Assembly: GCA_003242205.1 (NCBI GenBank)
Contig: QGUR01000056.1
Span: 1-18,310, forward strand
DNA: 18,310 nucleotides
Direction of reading: 5' to 3'
DNA from: Chloroflexota bacterium
GTDB lineage: Bacteria > Chloroflexota > Anaerolineae > Aggregatilineales > Phototrophicaceae
Shown here one piece after another: positions 1 through 9,739 of this stretch. Each line of letters begins with the position of its first letter. Within the stretch, counting starts at the first letter, position 1. Made by a program: the position numbers and the translations under genes. The notes under the pieces are model-generated. The model searched no databases, was not told the DNA's origin, and saw nothing but the letters and a program-made list of their open reading frames with translations.

Positions 1-107
1 CCCCGCCTTTTTGGGTGGGGGGGTTTCCAAAAAACTGCCGATTGTCCCCTTGCGACAAATTGATAAGGCGCGGCGTTGCGCGAAGATACCCGTCGCCCCG
101 CCGGCGC

Positions 108-950
108 TCAGACACTGAGGTTATCGCGGCAGAATTTGAGGCTGTCGCCCAGATTTCGCCGCAGCGTGGCTGCTTCCTTAAATGCCAGCGCGCCGGGCGA
201 CAATTCGAGGCTGATCGTTCCGTTGTAGCCGTCGGCGTGGAGGGCGCGCAGCAGTTTCTTCAGATTGAGGCTGCCGCGATGTGGCAGGCGATGCTCGCGG
301 CCATCGTAATTGCTGAGGTGAATGTGACAGACGCGCTCGCGCGCCGCCTGATAAGCGTCCAGCGGATCGACGCGCATGGTCGCCCAATGCGTCGTATCGA
401 GCGTCAGATAGCGGTGCGACCGGCTCCAGCTTTCGACATCGTTCCACCATGTGTTGTCGATGAGCACGCCGCCCACACGATTGACCGGCATATTCTCCAG
501 CGCGATTTTGACCTTGCTGCGCTCCTGTATGCCCGGCAGGTCGCGTTCGATCCATGACTTGACGGGATTAACGATCTTTCGCCACGGCAGCCGAAACTGC
601 CGCCCGTCAACGCTCAGCGTCAGCCCGCCTCGTTTCCGCGGCAGGTGAACAACAATCGTCTCGGCTCCGATGGCCTGCGCCAGTTCGAGCGTGTACTCAA
701 CACGCCTGATCTCGTTGTGATCGGCCTTCCAGCCCGGCGTGCGCGGGCTGAACGGCGTGTGCGCTACCAGCACCGGCAAGTCGAATTCCTTGCTCAACCG
801 TTTCAGATAGGCGGGATCGCGCGTGCTGTAGCGCTCATCGCACATGACCTCGATGCCGTCGTAGCCAGCACTAGCGGCCAGTTCAAAGCAGTAGGCAACA
901 TCAAAGACATAAAGCGATCCTGTCGAAAACAGGATGCGTGGTCCGGTCAT
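108..950 (-). CDS. Sugar phosphate isomerase/epimerase-like TIM barrel protein
   Basis: This 280-residue protein has the layout of the xylose-isomerase-like TIM barrel family (AP endonuclease 2 superfamily). Visible strand-end motifs carry the usual metal-ligand and acid residues: VAHTPFSP and IVVHLPR in the first half, IALENMP near the middle, LTLDTTHW, HIHLSN, and SLELSPG near the C-terminus. Family members isomerise or epimerise sugars, or cleave DNA at abasic sites; the substrate here cannot be read from sequence. A GTG at 953 is immediately followed by ATG at 950. I prefer the ATG because a GAG core (957-959) lies six bases upstream of it. The gene follows the helix-hairpin-helix gene with a gap of about 90 bases that contains its own extended -10 element, so it need not be co-transcribed. 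Family assignment is firm; specific function is unknown. Confidence 0.85.
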   Translation of the reverse strand: MTGPRILFSTGSLYVFDVAYCFELAASAGYDGIEVMCDERYSTRDPAYLKRLSKEFDLPVLVAHTPFSPRTPGWKADHNEIRRVEYTLELAQAIGAETIVVHLPRKRGGLTLSVDGRQFRLPWRKIVNPVKSWIERDLPGIQERSKVKIALENMPVNRVGGVLIDNTWWNDVESWSRSHRYLTLDTTHWATMRVDPLDAYQAARERVCHIHLSNYDGREHRLPHRGSLNLKKLLRALHADGYNGTISLELSPGALAFKEAATLRRNLGDSLKFCRDNLSV

Positions 951-983
951 CACAGGCTCTTTCAGTTTGCGAGAAGGCAGGTT

Positions 984-992
984 ATTGTAGCA
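984..992 (-). promoter_or_regulatory. Extended -10 promoter for the TIM barrel gene
   Basis: On the minus strand the sequence reads TGCTACAAT, an extended -10 element (TGn plus a hexamer one base from TATAAT). It sits about 35 bases upstream of the ATG at 950, giving a predicted leader of roughly 25 to 30 bases. I see no convincing -35 box, which is usual for extended -10 promoters. Confidence 0.45.
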
Positions 993-1041
993 CGCCCGCT
1001 GCCGGGATCGGAACGCGCAACCAGCGGCCCGCTCTTAGAGC

Positions 1042-1902
1042 CTAGCCGGACTGTTCCGCGTAGTAGCGACGCGTTTCACTTTCGCGCCCGCGCACGACGC
1101 GCCTGCCCTTCAAAGGGCCGGAGGTCTCCGTCACGATGGTCGCCTGGCTCTCGTGGCCATCGCGCTCGTAGTAGACAACCACCCAGTCGCGCGTCGCGCC
1201 AAGTTCATGGGCGCGGGCGGTGTTCGAGTAGAGGGCCGTAAAATTCCAGCCATCGCGCTCGGTATTCAGGACCGGCAACCAGGCTTCGTTGTTCGGGTTG
1301 AAGCGGCGCGGCGCGATCGTCCGCAACTGGCCTGCCTCGGCCTTGCGCCGGTATTCCTCGTCCACCGCCAGCAGCAGCCCAACCGGCGGTCGCGCTTGCT
1401 GGCTCGCGGCTCTGGCGAAGCGGCGTACCGGGCCACCCCGCAGCATCCCTGCCAGACTGGCGCGCACCGCCTCGGCCCGGCGGCGGCCAAATCCCTCAAC
1501 CGCTTGCAGCCGCCCGTCGTGGGCCGCCTCCTCCAGTTCTTCGAGCGTCTGGATATGCAGCGTCGATACCAGTCGTTTGGCCAATTCCGGCCCAATGCCC
1601 GGCACGCGCTCAAACAGCTTTTCCGGCGTCACCTCAGCTTCCAGATCGCGCAGCAGGTCAGACTTGCCTTCGATGACGTATTCGCTGATGACAGCAGCCA
1701 GTCCCGGCCCGATGCCCGGCACGCGCTCAAGCTCGTCGAACCGGTTATTCAGGACGTATTCAGCGACCGGCCGGTCATGGTCACGCACGCCGTTCGCGCC
1801 GTTACGATAGGCGCGCACGCGAAACGGGTTGGCGTCCTGCGCTTCCAGCAAGTCCGCGATGCGGTTGAGCAGATCGGCGATGTCCTGATTGGACGGGAAC
1901 AT
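1042..1902 (-). CDS. Helix-hairpin-helix protein with PolX-like N-terminal region and no polymerase domain
   Basis: The 286-residue protein starts like the N-terminal 8-kDa and fingers region of family X DNA polymerases: a helical segment (residues 5-55, with NPFRVRAYRNGA), then helix-hairpin-helix motifs VPGIGPGLA (61-69) and VPGIGPELAKR (100-110), and a third GFG turn near 137-139. The palm nucleotidyltransferase with its paired aspartates is absent. From about residue 165 there is a different domain with LLLAVDEEYRRKA, IAPRRFNP, AWLPVLNTE, FTALYSNTARAHELG and DWVVVYYE. From memory, this combination is a recurring stand-alone bacterial family of unknown role. DNA binding, perhaps at gaps or nicks, is a reasonable inference from the HhH motifs; catalysis is unproven. 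A GGAAGG ribosome site lies upstream of the ATG, and an A/T-rich promoter region precedes it. Confidence 0.85.
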   Translation of the reverse strand: MFPSNQDIADLLNRIADLLEAQDANPFRVRAYRNGANGVRDHDRPVAEYVLNNRFDELERVPGIGPGLAAVISEYVIEGKSDLLRDLEAEVTPEKLFERVPGIGPELAKRLVSTLHIQTLEELEEAAHDGRLQAVEGFGRRRAEAVRASLAGMLRGGPVRRFARAASQQARPPVGLLLAVDEEYRRKAEAGQLRTIAPRRFNPNNEAWLPVLNTERDGWNFTALYSNTARAHELGATRDWVVVYYERDGHESQATIVTETSGPLKGRRVVRGRESETRRYYAEQSG

Positions 1903-1946
1903 GCTCGCAAGCCTTCCGCTAACCGGGCCGGTTTATTAAATTCTAT

Positions 1947-1952
1947 ATTATA
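1947..1952 (-). promoter_or_regulatory. -10 element for the helix-hairpin-helix gene
   Basis: The minus strand carries a perfect TATAAT here in an A/T-rich island (1931-1970) that stands out from the GC-rich surroundings. It is about 45 bases upstream of the start at 1902. A T-rich tract lies upstream, but no good -35 box is visible at 17 bases. Confidence 0.4.
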
Positions 1953-2024
1953 AATGAACTAAAAAGAAAGGTGGCCAAGCCATACCATGCCAGGGCTGGC
2001 CGCGCGAATGCCATGCGAGAGGGG

Positions 2025-2030
2025 TATAAT
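2025..2030 (+). promoter_or_regulatory. -10 element for apgM
   Basis: TATAAT on the plus strand, 48 bases upstream of the preferred apgM start at 2079. The region 17 bases further upstream has no recognisable -35 hexamer, so the call rests on the -10 box and its position. Confidence 0.4.
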
Positions 2031-2078
2031 CCGACCCCGTGTCGATAGCCAGTCAAAAGCCAAAAAGGAAGAATGACG

Positions 2079-3293
2079 ATGGCCAAGCTAGACCTGATGC
2101 GCGAACTCACACTGCCGCAAGGCGGAAAAATCCTTTTGCTGGTGATGGATGGTCTGGGCGGGCTGCCGCGCGAGCAAGGCGGCCTCACCGAACTCGAAAC
2201 CGCGCGGACGCCCAACATGGACCGGCTTGCGCGGGAAGGCAGTACCGGCCTCAGCATCCCGGTTTCGCGCGGTATCGCCCCCGGCAGCGGCCCGGCCCAT
2301 CTGGCGCTGTTCGGCTACGACCCGCTGGTGTATGACATTGGCCGGGGCGTGCTGGAGGCGATTGGCATCGGGCTGGACGTGCGCGAGGGCGACGTCGCGA
2401 TTCGCGGTAACTTCTGCACCATCGACGAAAATGGCGCGATCACCGACCGGCGCGCGGGCCGCATTCCAACCGAAGAAGGGGAAAAGCGCGTCGAATTGCT
2501 GAAGGACATCCAGATTGACGGCGTCGACATCAGCATTCGCGCCGGAGAAGGCTACCGCTTCGCAATGGTCATGCGCGGCGAAGGCCTCAGCCCCGAAGTG
2601 GCCGATACCGACCCGCAGGCTACGGGCGTGCCGCCGCTACCTGCCAAAGCCACCAGCCCTTCTGCCGAACGCACGGCGGAACTGGTCAACCGCTGGTTGG
2701 AAGAGGCGCGCAAACGGCTGAAAGGCCACGAACCGGCCAATATGGTCACGCTGCGCGGCTTTGCTACCGACCCGAATCTGCCGAAATACCGCGACGTTTA
2801 TAAGCTGAAAGCGGCCTGCGTCGCCGTGTATCCGATGTATAAGGGCGTCAGCCAGTTGGTCGGCATGGACGTCATTCCAACCGGCCCGCACGACAGCATC
2901 GCCGATGAGTTCAGGAAGGTCGGCGAAATCTGGAACGATTACGATTTCGTCTTCTGCCACGTCAAGCCAACCGACAGCCGGGGCGAAGATGGCGACTTCG
3001 ACGCGAAGGTAGCCGTGATTGAGGAAGTGGACCAGAATCTTCCTGCGCTGCTCGATCTCAAGCCGGATGTCGTCATCATCACGGGCGATCATTCGACGCC
3101 CGCCACTTATCGCGCCCATAGCTGGCATCCAGTACCGACGATTCTGTGGGCTCCCGGAACGCATATGACAGACCCGGTCGAGACGTTTGGCGAGCGTGCC
3201 TGTCTCGGCGGCGCACTGGGCCAGTTCCCCGCGCCCGATCTGATGCCGCTGGCGCTGGCGCACGCGCGCCGGCTGGTCAAGTACGGAGCCTAG
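2079..3293 (+). CDS. apgM: 2,3-bisphosphoglycerate-independent phosphoglycerate mutase, archaeal type
   Basis: Interconverts 3- and 2-phosphoglycerate in glycolysis and gluconeogenesis, in the cytoplasm, using a metal-dependent phosphoserine intermediate. The protein has the alkaline-phosphatase-superfamily signature of the ApgM branch: LLLVMDGLGG near residue 20, TPNMDRLAREG near 45, and PGSGPAHLALFGYDP near 68, which holds the likely nucleophilic serine (about Ser70). The C-terminal metal site reads IITGDHSTPATYRAHSWHPVP. At about 404 residues it matches archaeal-type enzymes (roughly 400) and is much shorter than the bacterial iPGM (about 510). Two ATGs exist, at 2073 and 2079. The AAGGAAG at 2065-2071 almost touches the first and is well spaced for the second, so I chose 2079. 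The gene is monocistronic, with its own -10 and a terminator at 3303-3338. Confidence 0.95.
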   Translation: MAKLDLMRELTLPQGGKILLLVMDGLGGLPREQGGLTELETARTPNMDRLAREGSTGLSIPVSRGIAPGSGPAHLALFGYDPLVYDIGRGVLEAIGIGLDVREGDVAIRGNFCTIDENGAITDRRAGRIPTEEGEKRVELLKDIQIDGVDISIRAGEGYRFAMVMRGEGLSPEVADTDPQATGVPPLPAKATSPSAERTAELVNRWLEEARKRLKGHEPANMVTLRGFATDPNLPKYRDVYKLKAACVAVYPMYKGVSQLVGMDVIPTGPHDSIADEFRKVGEIWNDYDFVFCHVKPTDSRGEDGDFDAKVAVIEEVDQNLPALLDLKPDVVIITGDHSTPATYRAHSWHPVPTILWAPGTHMTDPVETFGERACLGGALGQFPAPDLMPLALAHARRLVKYGA

Positions 3294-3302
3294 CGCTAAC
3301 GA

Positions 3303-3338
3303 AAAAGGGACAGCCAGTAAGTTTTGGCTGTCCCTTTT
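3303..3338. terminator. Bidirectional intrinsic terminator between convergent genes
   Basis: A 14-bp perfect stem (3303-3316 with 3325-3338) with an eight-base loop. The outer pairs are A-tract with T-tract, so each strand ends in a run of T. It sits ten bases after apgM and 20 bases beyond the stop of the convergent minus-strand gene, and can serve both. Confidence 0.85.
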
Positions 3339-3358
3339 ATTTCCCACACACGTTCACG

Positions 3359-4651
3359 CTATTGCGGTCGCAGATAGCCCAGCCGCCGCAGCACATTGTT
3401 GGTTTGCCGCAACAACTGTTCAGCCCAGTTCAACACCTGTAAATCCGCTTCACCGGCGGTCAGCTTGCGCGCTTCCACCGTTTCGGCCAGCTCGCGAACC
3501 ATGATCCAGGGGTTCTCAATGCTCGAGCCTACCAGCGGCGTCAGGGCAATCCCGGCCATCACCAGCGGCAGATAGAGATAGCGTAAACTCTCGCCGTCCG
3601 CGCCGGTTACCCATGCCGCCACCCGTTCCGCATAAACCTGCGGGTTTTCCGCCGGCATAACCGAGTCGCCCAGATATGAGCGCACGATTTCCAGACCAAG
3701 GGCAACGGCATCCGCCAGTACCGCCTCGTACAGGCTGTTAGCGGCGATCTCTCCCGGTTCCTGATCGGCTGCCACCGTCTCGTTGGCAATCACCGCGGCG
3801 CACAGCGCGCGGAACCAGCGGCTCTGGTGCATCTCCTGATCGCGCTCATACAGCGACGCCTCCCCGATGGTGTAAGCCATCAGTTTGGTAATCGCCTTGA
3901 TCTCACCCGGCGCCAGCCTTATCCCGCGCCGCGCAAATACTTCTTCTGTTCTGTAGTAAAACGGCCAGTAGACGGCCGTAGTCGTCATGGCTCCGGCAAG
4001 TTCTGCCGCCAGTTGGCGCTTGTTTTCCAGTTGCTCCCGCTCGTTGATCAGATCCTGAGGGCTCCAGATCGTTTCGTAGCGAGCCGTCAGCGAATACAGC
4101 GCGGGCGAAAGACGAGTGGGCGCAAGGTCGAAGAAGGTCGTCAGCGTGTCGGGCAGAACGGGCTTATAGATGGTGTTGAATGTGACCTCACGCAGCGCCT
4201 GAAGTTTAAGTGGCGACATCGACAGGTAGCCGGGACGGGCCGCGCCGCCACGAGGACGAACCGGCCTCCCCGACCGGCCACTGCGCGAATTGATGGTCAC
4301 CCGCGCAGGGATATTGACGCCAGGCTGGGACGGCGGGTAAGCGATAATCGGCATTCGCAGGACGCCCACTTCGCCCGGCCCCATTGGCTGCTCGATCACC
4401 GGCCCCGGCCCCTCCAGCACGAGCAGCATACCCCGGCGATCCTGCATCGGCAGTTGAAGTGTGACCTTCACCTGTAACGGCTGGTCGATCATGTTTTGCA
4501 GCAGCAGCACCAGTTCCAGAGGCTGATTGATAAATGCCTGACGTGGAAACACACCCAGCGCGCATTGCAAATGTTCCAGATCAGTCCGCAATCCATCGGT
4601 GAGCGCGCCAAGTACGTCGGGATAGGCCATCTCAAAATCTTTCGCGACCAT
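3359..4651 (-). CDS. Conserved-looking hypothetical protein, beta-rich N-terminus and helical C-terminus
   Basis: I do not recognise this 430-residue protein. Residues about 30-130 alternate hydrophobic residues like a beta-sandwich (LELVLLLQNM, QVKVTLQLP, GMLLVLEG, VGVLRMPII, ARVTINSR), resembling the Ig-like or NEAr-type domains that bind a partner. A basic Gly/Arg/Pro-rich linker (RSGRSGRPVRPRGGAARPG, about 122-140) follows. The remaining 290 residues are mainly helical with no clear transmembrane segment or catalytic motif. There is no signal peptide, so a cytoplasmic location is likely. The ATG at 4651 has a GAGGG ribosome site at good spacing and an extended -10 promoter upstream. It is transcribed alone and ends at the shared terminator. 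No function is proposed. Confidence 0.8.
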   Translation of the reverse strand: MVAKDFEMAYPDVLGALTDGLRTDLEHLQCALGVFPRQAFINQPLELVLLLQNMIDQPLQVKVTLQLPMQDRRGMLLVLEGPGPVIEQPMGPGEVGVLRMPIIAYPPSQPGVNIPARVTINSRSGRSGRPVRPRGGAARPGYLSMSPLKLQALREVTFNTIYKPVLPDTLTTFFDLAPTRLSPALYSLTARYETIWSPQDLINEREQLENKRQLAAELAGAMTTTAVYWPFYYRTEEVFARRGIRLAPGEIKAITKLMAYTIGEASLYERDQEMHQSRWFRALCAAVIANETVAADQEPGEIAANSLYEAVLADAVALGLEIVRSYLGDSVMPAENPQVYAERVAAWVTGADGESLRYLYLPLVMAGIALTPLVGSSIENPWIMVRELAETVEARKLTAGEADLQVLNWAEQLLRQTNNVLRRLGYLRPQ

Positions 4652-4742
4652 GGATATCCCTCAAAACTACAGAATATCTTTGCGATGCGATCACTTGGGC
4701 TCCGCACACCCTGCAGAAAGAGCAATACAAATAGATGAACAA

Positions 4743-4751
4743 ATTATATCA
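4743..4751 (-). promoter_or_regulatory. Extended -10 promoter for the 430-residue hypothetical gene
   Basis: The minus strand reads TGATATAAT, a perfect extended -10 element, inside a strongly A/T-rich stretch (4725-4800). A GTAACA hexamer lies 17 bases upstream as a possible weak -35. The predicted leader is about 85 bases. A second TATAAT occurs at 4775-4780. Confidence 0.55.
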
Positions 4752-4810
4752 TCTATATGCATCTGTGTTACAAAATTATACGATTTTCAGATTTCAGGAA
4801 CGCGCAGCGA

Positions 4811-5512
4811 TCAAAATGCCGGATGGCCAGCGTGGAGCAGGCCGGTTTCGATCACCCCCGGCGCATACGCGCTGAGCAACCGGCGCAGGTCCTCCAACGC
4901 GGCTGTTACGTCCTGCTGCGCTTGGGCGTGCAGCCCTTCAACGATAAAGAGGATATCGGTGGTGTCGTCGCGCGCGCCGACGACATCCGCCTGACGCCAG
5001 CACCAGCGCCGCGCCACAACCGTTCCGGCGGCGTCCGCGAAAATGACCTCGCCCGGCGCGGGATGCTCGACTTCGGTCTGATTCAGATTGCGAAAAGGCT
5101 CGCTGCCGTCAGCGTAGCGCACGGTGATGCCACCCTCGATGCCACGCAGGTCCATCGCCGCCACCGGCAGGGCATAGCGAATGCTCACCAGATTGCCAAT
5201 ATCGACCAGCGTGTTGATATGGGGAATATCCCCCTTCCGGGTCAACCGACGCAGGAGCGCTTCCGCCGCGCTGCGATACTGTGTTGGGTCGACGCCGAAG
5301 GCGCGAAAAGCAGCTCGCCACGCCGCCAGCGACGGTAGCTCGCTCAACGGACGGTCGCCCAGACGTTGCAGCACGGCCTGCTGTTCGGCCCGGAACTCGC
5401 CGGCCAGCTCCGCAGGCGTAGCTCCCATACGCAATCCACGTACCAGAGCTACACCACCGACGATGCCCGGAAAGGCGGCGATAATGTCAGCGTGATACTG
5501 GAAGAGAGACAT
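4811..5512 (-). CDS. B3/B4 (PheT-like tRNA-binding) domain protein
   Basis: The 233-residue protein matches the stand-alone B3/B4 family, related to the B3-B4 region of the phenylalanyl-tRNA synthetase beta chain. Typical stretches are EALLRRLTRKGDIPHINTLVD, IGNLVSIRYALPVAAMD, PGEVIFAD and ARRWCWRQ. Stand-alone relatives are thought to bind or check aminoacyl-tRNA or amino acids, but the role of this subgroup is not settled. The reading frame extends back to a GTG at 5557 that overlaps the upstream stop as TAGTG, yet no ribosome site precedes it. I chose the ATG at 5512, with GGAG (5525-5528) 12 bases upstream, because the family-like sequence begins there. It lies just behind the dehydrogenase gene and is probably co-transcribed with it. 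Confidence 0.85.
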   Translation of the reverse strand: MSLFQYHADIIAAFPGIVGGVALVRGLRMGATPAELAGEFRAEQQAVLQRLGDRPLSELPSLAAWRAAFRAFGVDPTQYRSAAEALLRRLTRKGDIPHINTLVDIGNLVSIRYALPVAAMDLRGIEGGITVRYADGSEPFRNLNQTEVEHPAPGEVIFADAAGTVVARRWCWRQADVVGARDDTTDILFIVEGLHAQAQQDVTAALEDLRRLLSAYAPGVIETGLLHAGHPAF

Positions 5513-5556
5513 AGCGCATATCAGCTCCGTCGTCTGACCAGCCGGACCGCAGGGCA

Positions 5557-6315
5557 CTAGCGAAAATACGACGCGCCGTTGATATCCACAATCGCGCCCG
5601 TCAGGAACTCGGCCTGTTCCGAGGCAAGAAACACAATCGTATAGGCCACTTCTTCAGGCCGGGCAACGCGGCCAAACGGACTCTGGCTGCGGATGGACTC
5701 GGCCTCCGGGCCGGTTAGCGCCTCAGCCGCCATGTCAGTTTCTACCCAGCCGGGGGCCACGCCGTAGACCGAGATGCGATGTTTGCCGAGCGCTTTGGCC
5801 AGCGATTGTGTCAGCGAGTTCAACCCCGCCTTGCTCGCGCCATAGGCCGGCGCATCGGCTTCGCCGCGATACGCGCCGCGAGACGAAACGTTGATGATGC
5901 GGCCACCGCCCTGCGCGATCATCTGTCGCGCCGCCCAGTAGGCGACGTTGGCCGCGCCGGCAAGGTTGGTCATCAGCGTGCGCGTCCAGACATCCAGCCA
6001 GGTAGCATAATCGGCCTCTGCCGGTGAGCTGTCCTCAAAGATCGCCGCGTTGTTCACCAGCACGTCCAGCCGCCCCATCGTGGCAACGACGGCTTCGACC
6101 ATCTGCTTTACCGCTTCAGGGTCGGCCACGTCCGCCTGTATGGTCATGTGAGGCCCGCCGGGCAGAGACGCCTTCAGCGCGTCCGCAAGCGCCGCGTTAC
6201 GGTGGTAGTTGAGCGCAAGGCGCGCGCCGCATCGGGCGAACAGCTCAGCCGTCGCCCTGCCAATGCCGCGCGACGCGCCCGTCACCAGAACGACTCGTTC
6301 GTTGAAATCCAGCAT
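5557..6315 (-). CDS. Short-chain dehydrogenase/reductase
   Basis: A 252-residue classical SDR oxidoreductase using NAD(P)H in the cytoplasm. Visible features are the Rossmann glycine motif VTGASRGIG (11-19), the adenine-site D-V after strand 3 (AD62V), LVNNA (86-90), catalytic Asn117 in TNLAG, Ser144/145 in INVSS, and Tyr158-x3-Lys162 in AYGASK. A basic residue-poor end of strand 2 (NYHRN) leaves cofactor preference open. It resembles FabG-type 3-oxoacyl reductases, but the substrate cannot be assigned. A GGA at about nine bases precedes the ATG. It is the first gene of a likely pair with the B3/B4 gene. A TACAAT (-10 like) at 6376-6381 and an inverted repeat in the leader (6338-6345 with 6369-6376) lie upstream. 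Confidence 0.93.
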   Translation of the reverse strand: MLDFNERVVLVTGASRGIGRATAELFARCGARLALNYHRNAALADALKASLPGGPHMTIQADVADPEAVKQMVEAVVATMGRLDVLVNNAAIFEDSSPAEADYATWLDVWTRTLMTNLAGAANVAYWAARQMIAQGGGRIINVSSRGAYRGEADAPAYGASKAGLNSLTQSLAKALGKHRISVYGVAPGWVETDMAAEALTGPEAESIRSQSPFGRVARPEEVAYTIVFLASEQAEFLTGAIVDINGASYFR

Positions 6316-6395
6316 GTGCTTATCCGTTCGTGACGGCTCCGGGCAAGCGCCGGAACCGGGATACCGCCTGCCCGGATTGTACCGCAGACGGAATC

Positions 6396-6421
6396 AAAAA
6401 GAGGGCTGCATAGCAGCCCTC
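6396..6421 (-). terminator. Intrinsic terminator of the GlsB/YeaQ-type gene
   Basis: Nine-bp perfect stem (6401-6409 with 6413-6421), a three-base loop, and five T residues on the minus strand (6396-6400). It lies 21 bases beyond the stop of the small membrane protein gene. Confidence 0.85.
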
Positions 6422-6442
6422 CCGCGCTCACAACCGGACCGG

Positions 6443-6730
6443 TCAATAAGCAACAGGCCGCCTCCTGCGGGTCAGCAGGCCGACGATGAGCGAGAAGATC
6501 AGCGACCCGATGATCGACCAGAGAACGGGGAATGGCTGGTCGCCGACCTGAATCACGAGCGGCTCTGGCAACTGGAGCTGGCGCGATAACCAGAAACCGA
6601 TCAGAGCGCCGATGTAGCCAATCACTGCCGAAATCAGGCATCCGCCGAGGGAATAGCCCGCCAACGCCTGTCCAATCGCGCCCGCAATGGCCGCGATCAC
6701 TGCCAGCACCAGGAATTCGATTATCGACAC
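6443..6730 (-). CDS. GlsB/YeaQ/YmgE-type small membrane protein
   Basis: A 95-residue protein with three hydrophobic segments (about 3-22, 27-47 and 68-86), glycine-rich helices (AIAGAIGQALAGYSLGG, ISAVIGYIGALIGFWL) and a basic tail RRRRPVAY. This is the pattern of the transglycosylase-associated (GlsB/YeaQ) family of inner-membrane proteins, linked to stress responses in several bacteria but without a proven biochemical activity. The start is GTG at 6730, chosen because GAGG (6737-6740) sits six bases upstream. It follows clpB on the same strand, but the clpB terminator separates them. A good intrinsic terminator follows it. Confidence 0.8.
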   Translation of the reverse strand: MSIIEFLVLAVIAAIAGAIGQALAGYSLGGCLISAVIGYIGALIGFWLSRQLQLPEPLVIQVGDQPFPVLWSIIGSLIFSLIVGLLTRRRRPVAY

Positions 6731-6854
6731 TCCGCACCTCGTTTCTCCAGCGTCTGGAAGAGGTCAGCCGCTTCGCCATAGTTAATTACAATCGTCATTA
6801 TACATAGAGTTTGCAGTTCGAGCATGAACAACGGATGAATTGGCAGGGAAGTGC

Positions 6855-6890
6855 AATAAAAAGGCCCTGTCTCTTCTCGAAACAGGGCCT
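6855..6890 (-). terminator. Intrinsic terminator of clpB
   Basis: Nine-bp stem (6862-6870 with 6882-6890), 11-base loop, followed on the minus strand by TTTTTATT. It lies 18 bases beyond the clpB stop. Confidence 0.85.
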
Positions 6891-6907
6891 GAGTGGTTTG
6901 CGGGGAT

Positions 6908-9514
<2,607 letters not shown>

Positions 9515-9675
9515 TTACAACTCCATGACAATGTTTTGGAAATTCATTATGAAGTTTATTGCCATGCCATTGGATTCGTATCAGAAGCGCATCAGAAACA
9601 GGTATGCTTGAGTGAAAAGGGGGCGGGCGTAGGGCAAGCGATGGCCAGGCGAAGCACAGGACCTTAGTACCCCTA
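9515..9675. other. clpB upstream region without a clear promoter
   Basis: This is the first part of a 372-bp stretch with no protein gene of normal size. It must hold the clpB promoter on the minus strand. CATAAT at 9546-9551 is a possible -10, but I see no matching -35. Two copies of ATCAGAA (9580-9586 and 9591-9597) are spaced by 11 bases, one helical turn, and could be an operator. A lone CTTGAGT (9607-9613) equals one half of the HspR (HAIR) site, without its partner. Confidence 0.35.
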
Positions 9676-9704
9676 TTTACTTGCATCTGTAAGGGTGTTA
9701 TACT
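9676..9704 (+). promoter_or_regulatory. Promoter of the small RNA/peptide unit
   Basis: TTTACT (9676-9681), a 17-base spacer, then TATACT (9699-9704) on the plus strand. Each box matches consensus at four or five of six positions with ideal spacing. Predicted transcription start is about 9711. The orientation is opposite to both neighbouring genes. Confidence 0.6.
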
Positions 9705-9726
9705 CTGCCTATCGTCGGGCTAATCG

Positions 9727-9739
9727 AAAGGAGGTGATC
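9727..9739 (+). promoter_or_regulatory. Fully extended Shine-Dalgarno, 13 bases
   Basis: AAAGGAGGTGATC is the exact complement of the usual bacterial 16S 3' tail GATCACCTCCTTT. The GGAGG core (9730-9734) is five bases from the GTG at 9740, which is optimal aligned spacing. No other ribosome site that I examined in this window comes close to this length; most are four to six bases. Confidence 0.75.

Noticed and set aside
15..557. Plus-strand open frame opposite the TIM barrel gene
   Set aside because: Codon shadow of the minus-strand gene with no domain signal.
9607..9613. CTTGAGT, half of an HspR (HAIR) operator upstream of clpB
   Set aside because: The partner ACTCAAG is absent at the required seven-base spacing, so a single heptamer is likely chance.
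9727..9739. On the minus strand this equals the 3' end of 16S rRNA (GATCACCTCCTTT), suggesting an rRNA remnant
   Set aside because: The match stops at 13 bases; the flanking sequence is not 16S-like, and the promoter and terminator are on the plus strand, where the same bases make a Shine-Dalgarno.
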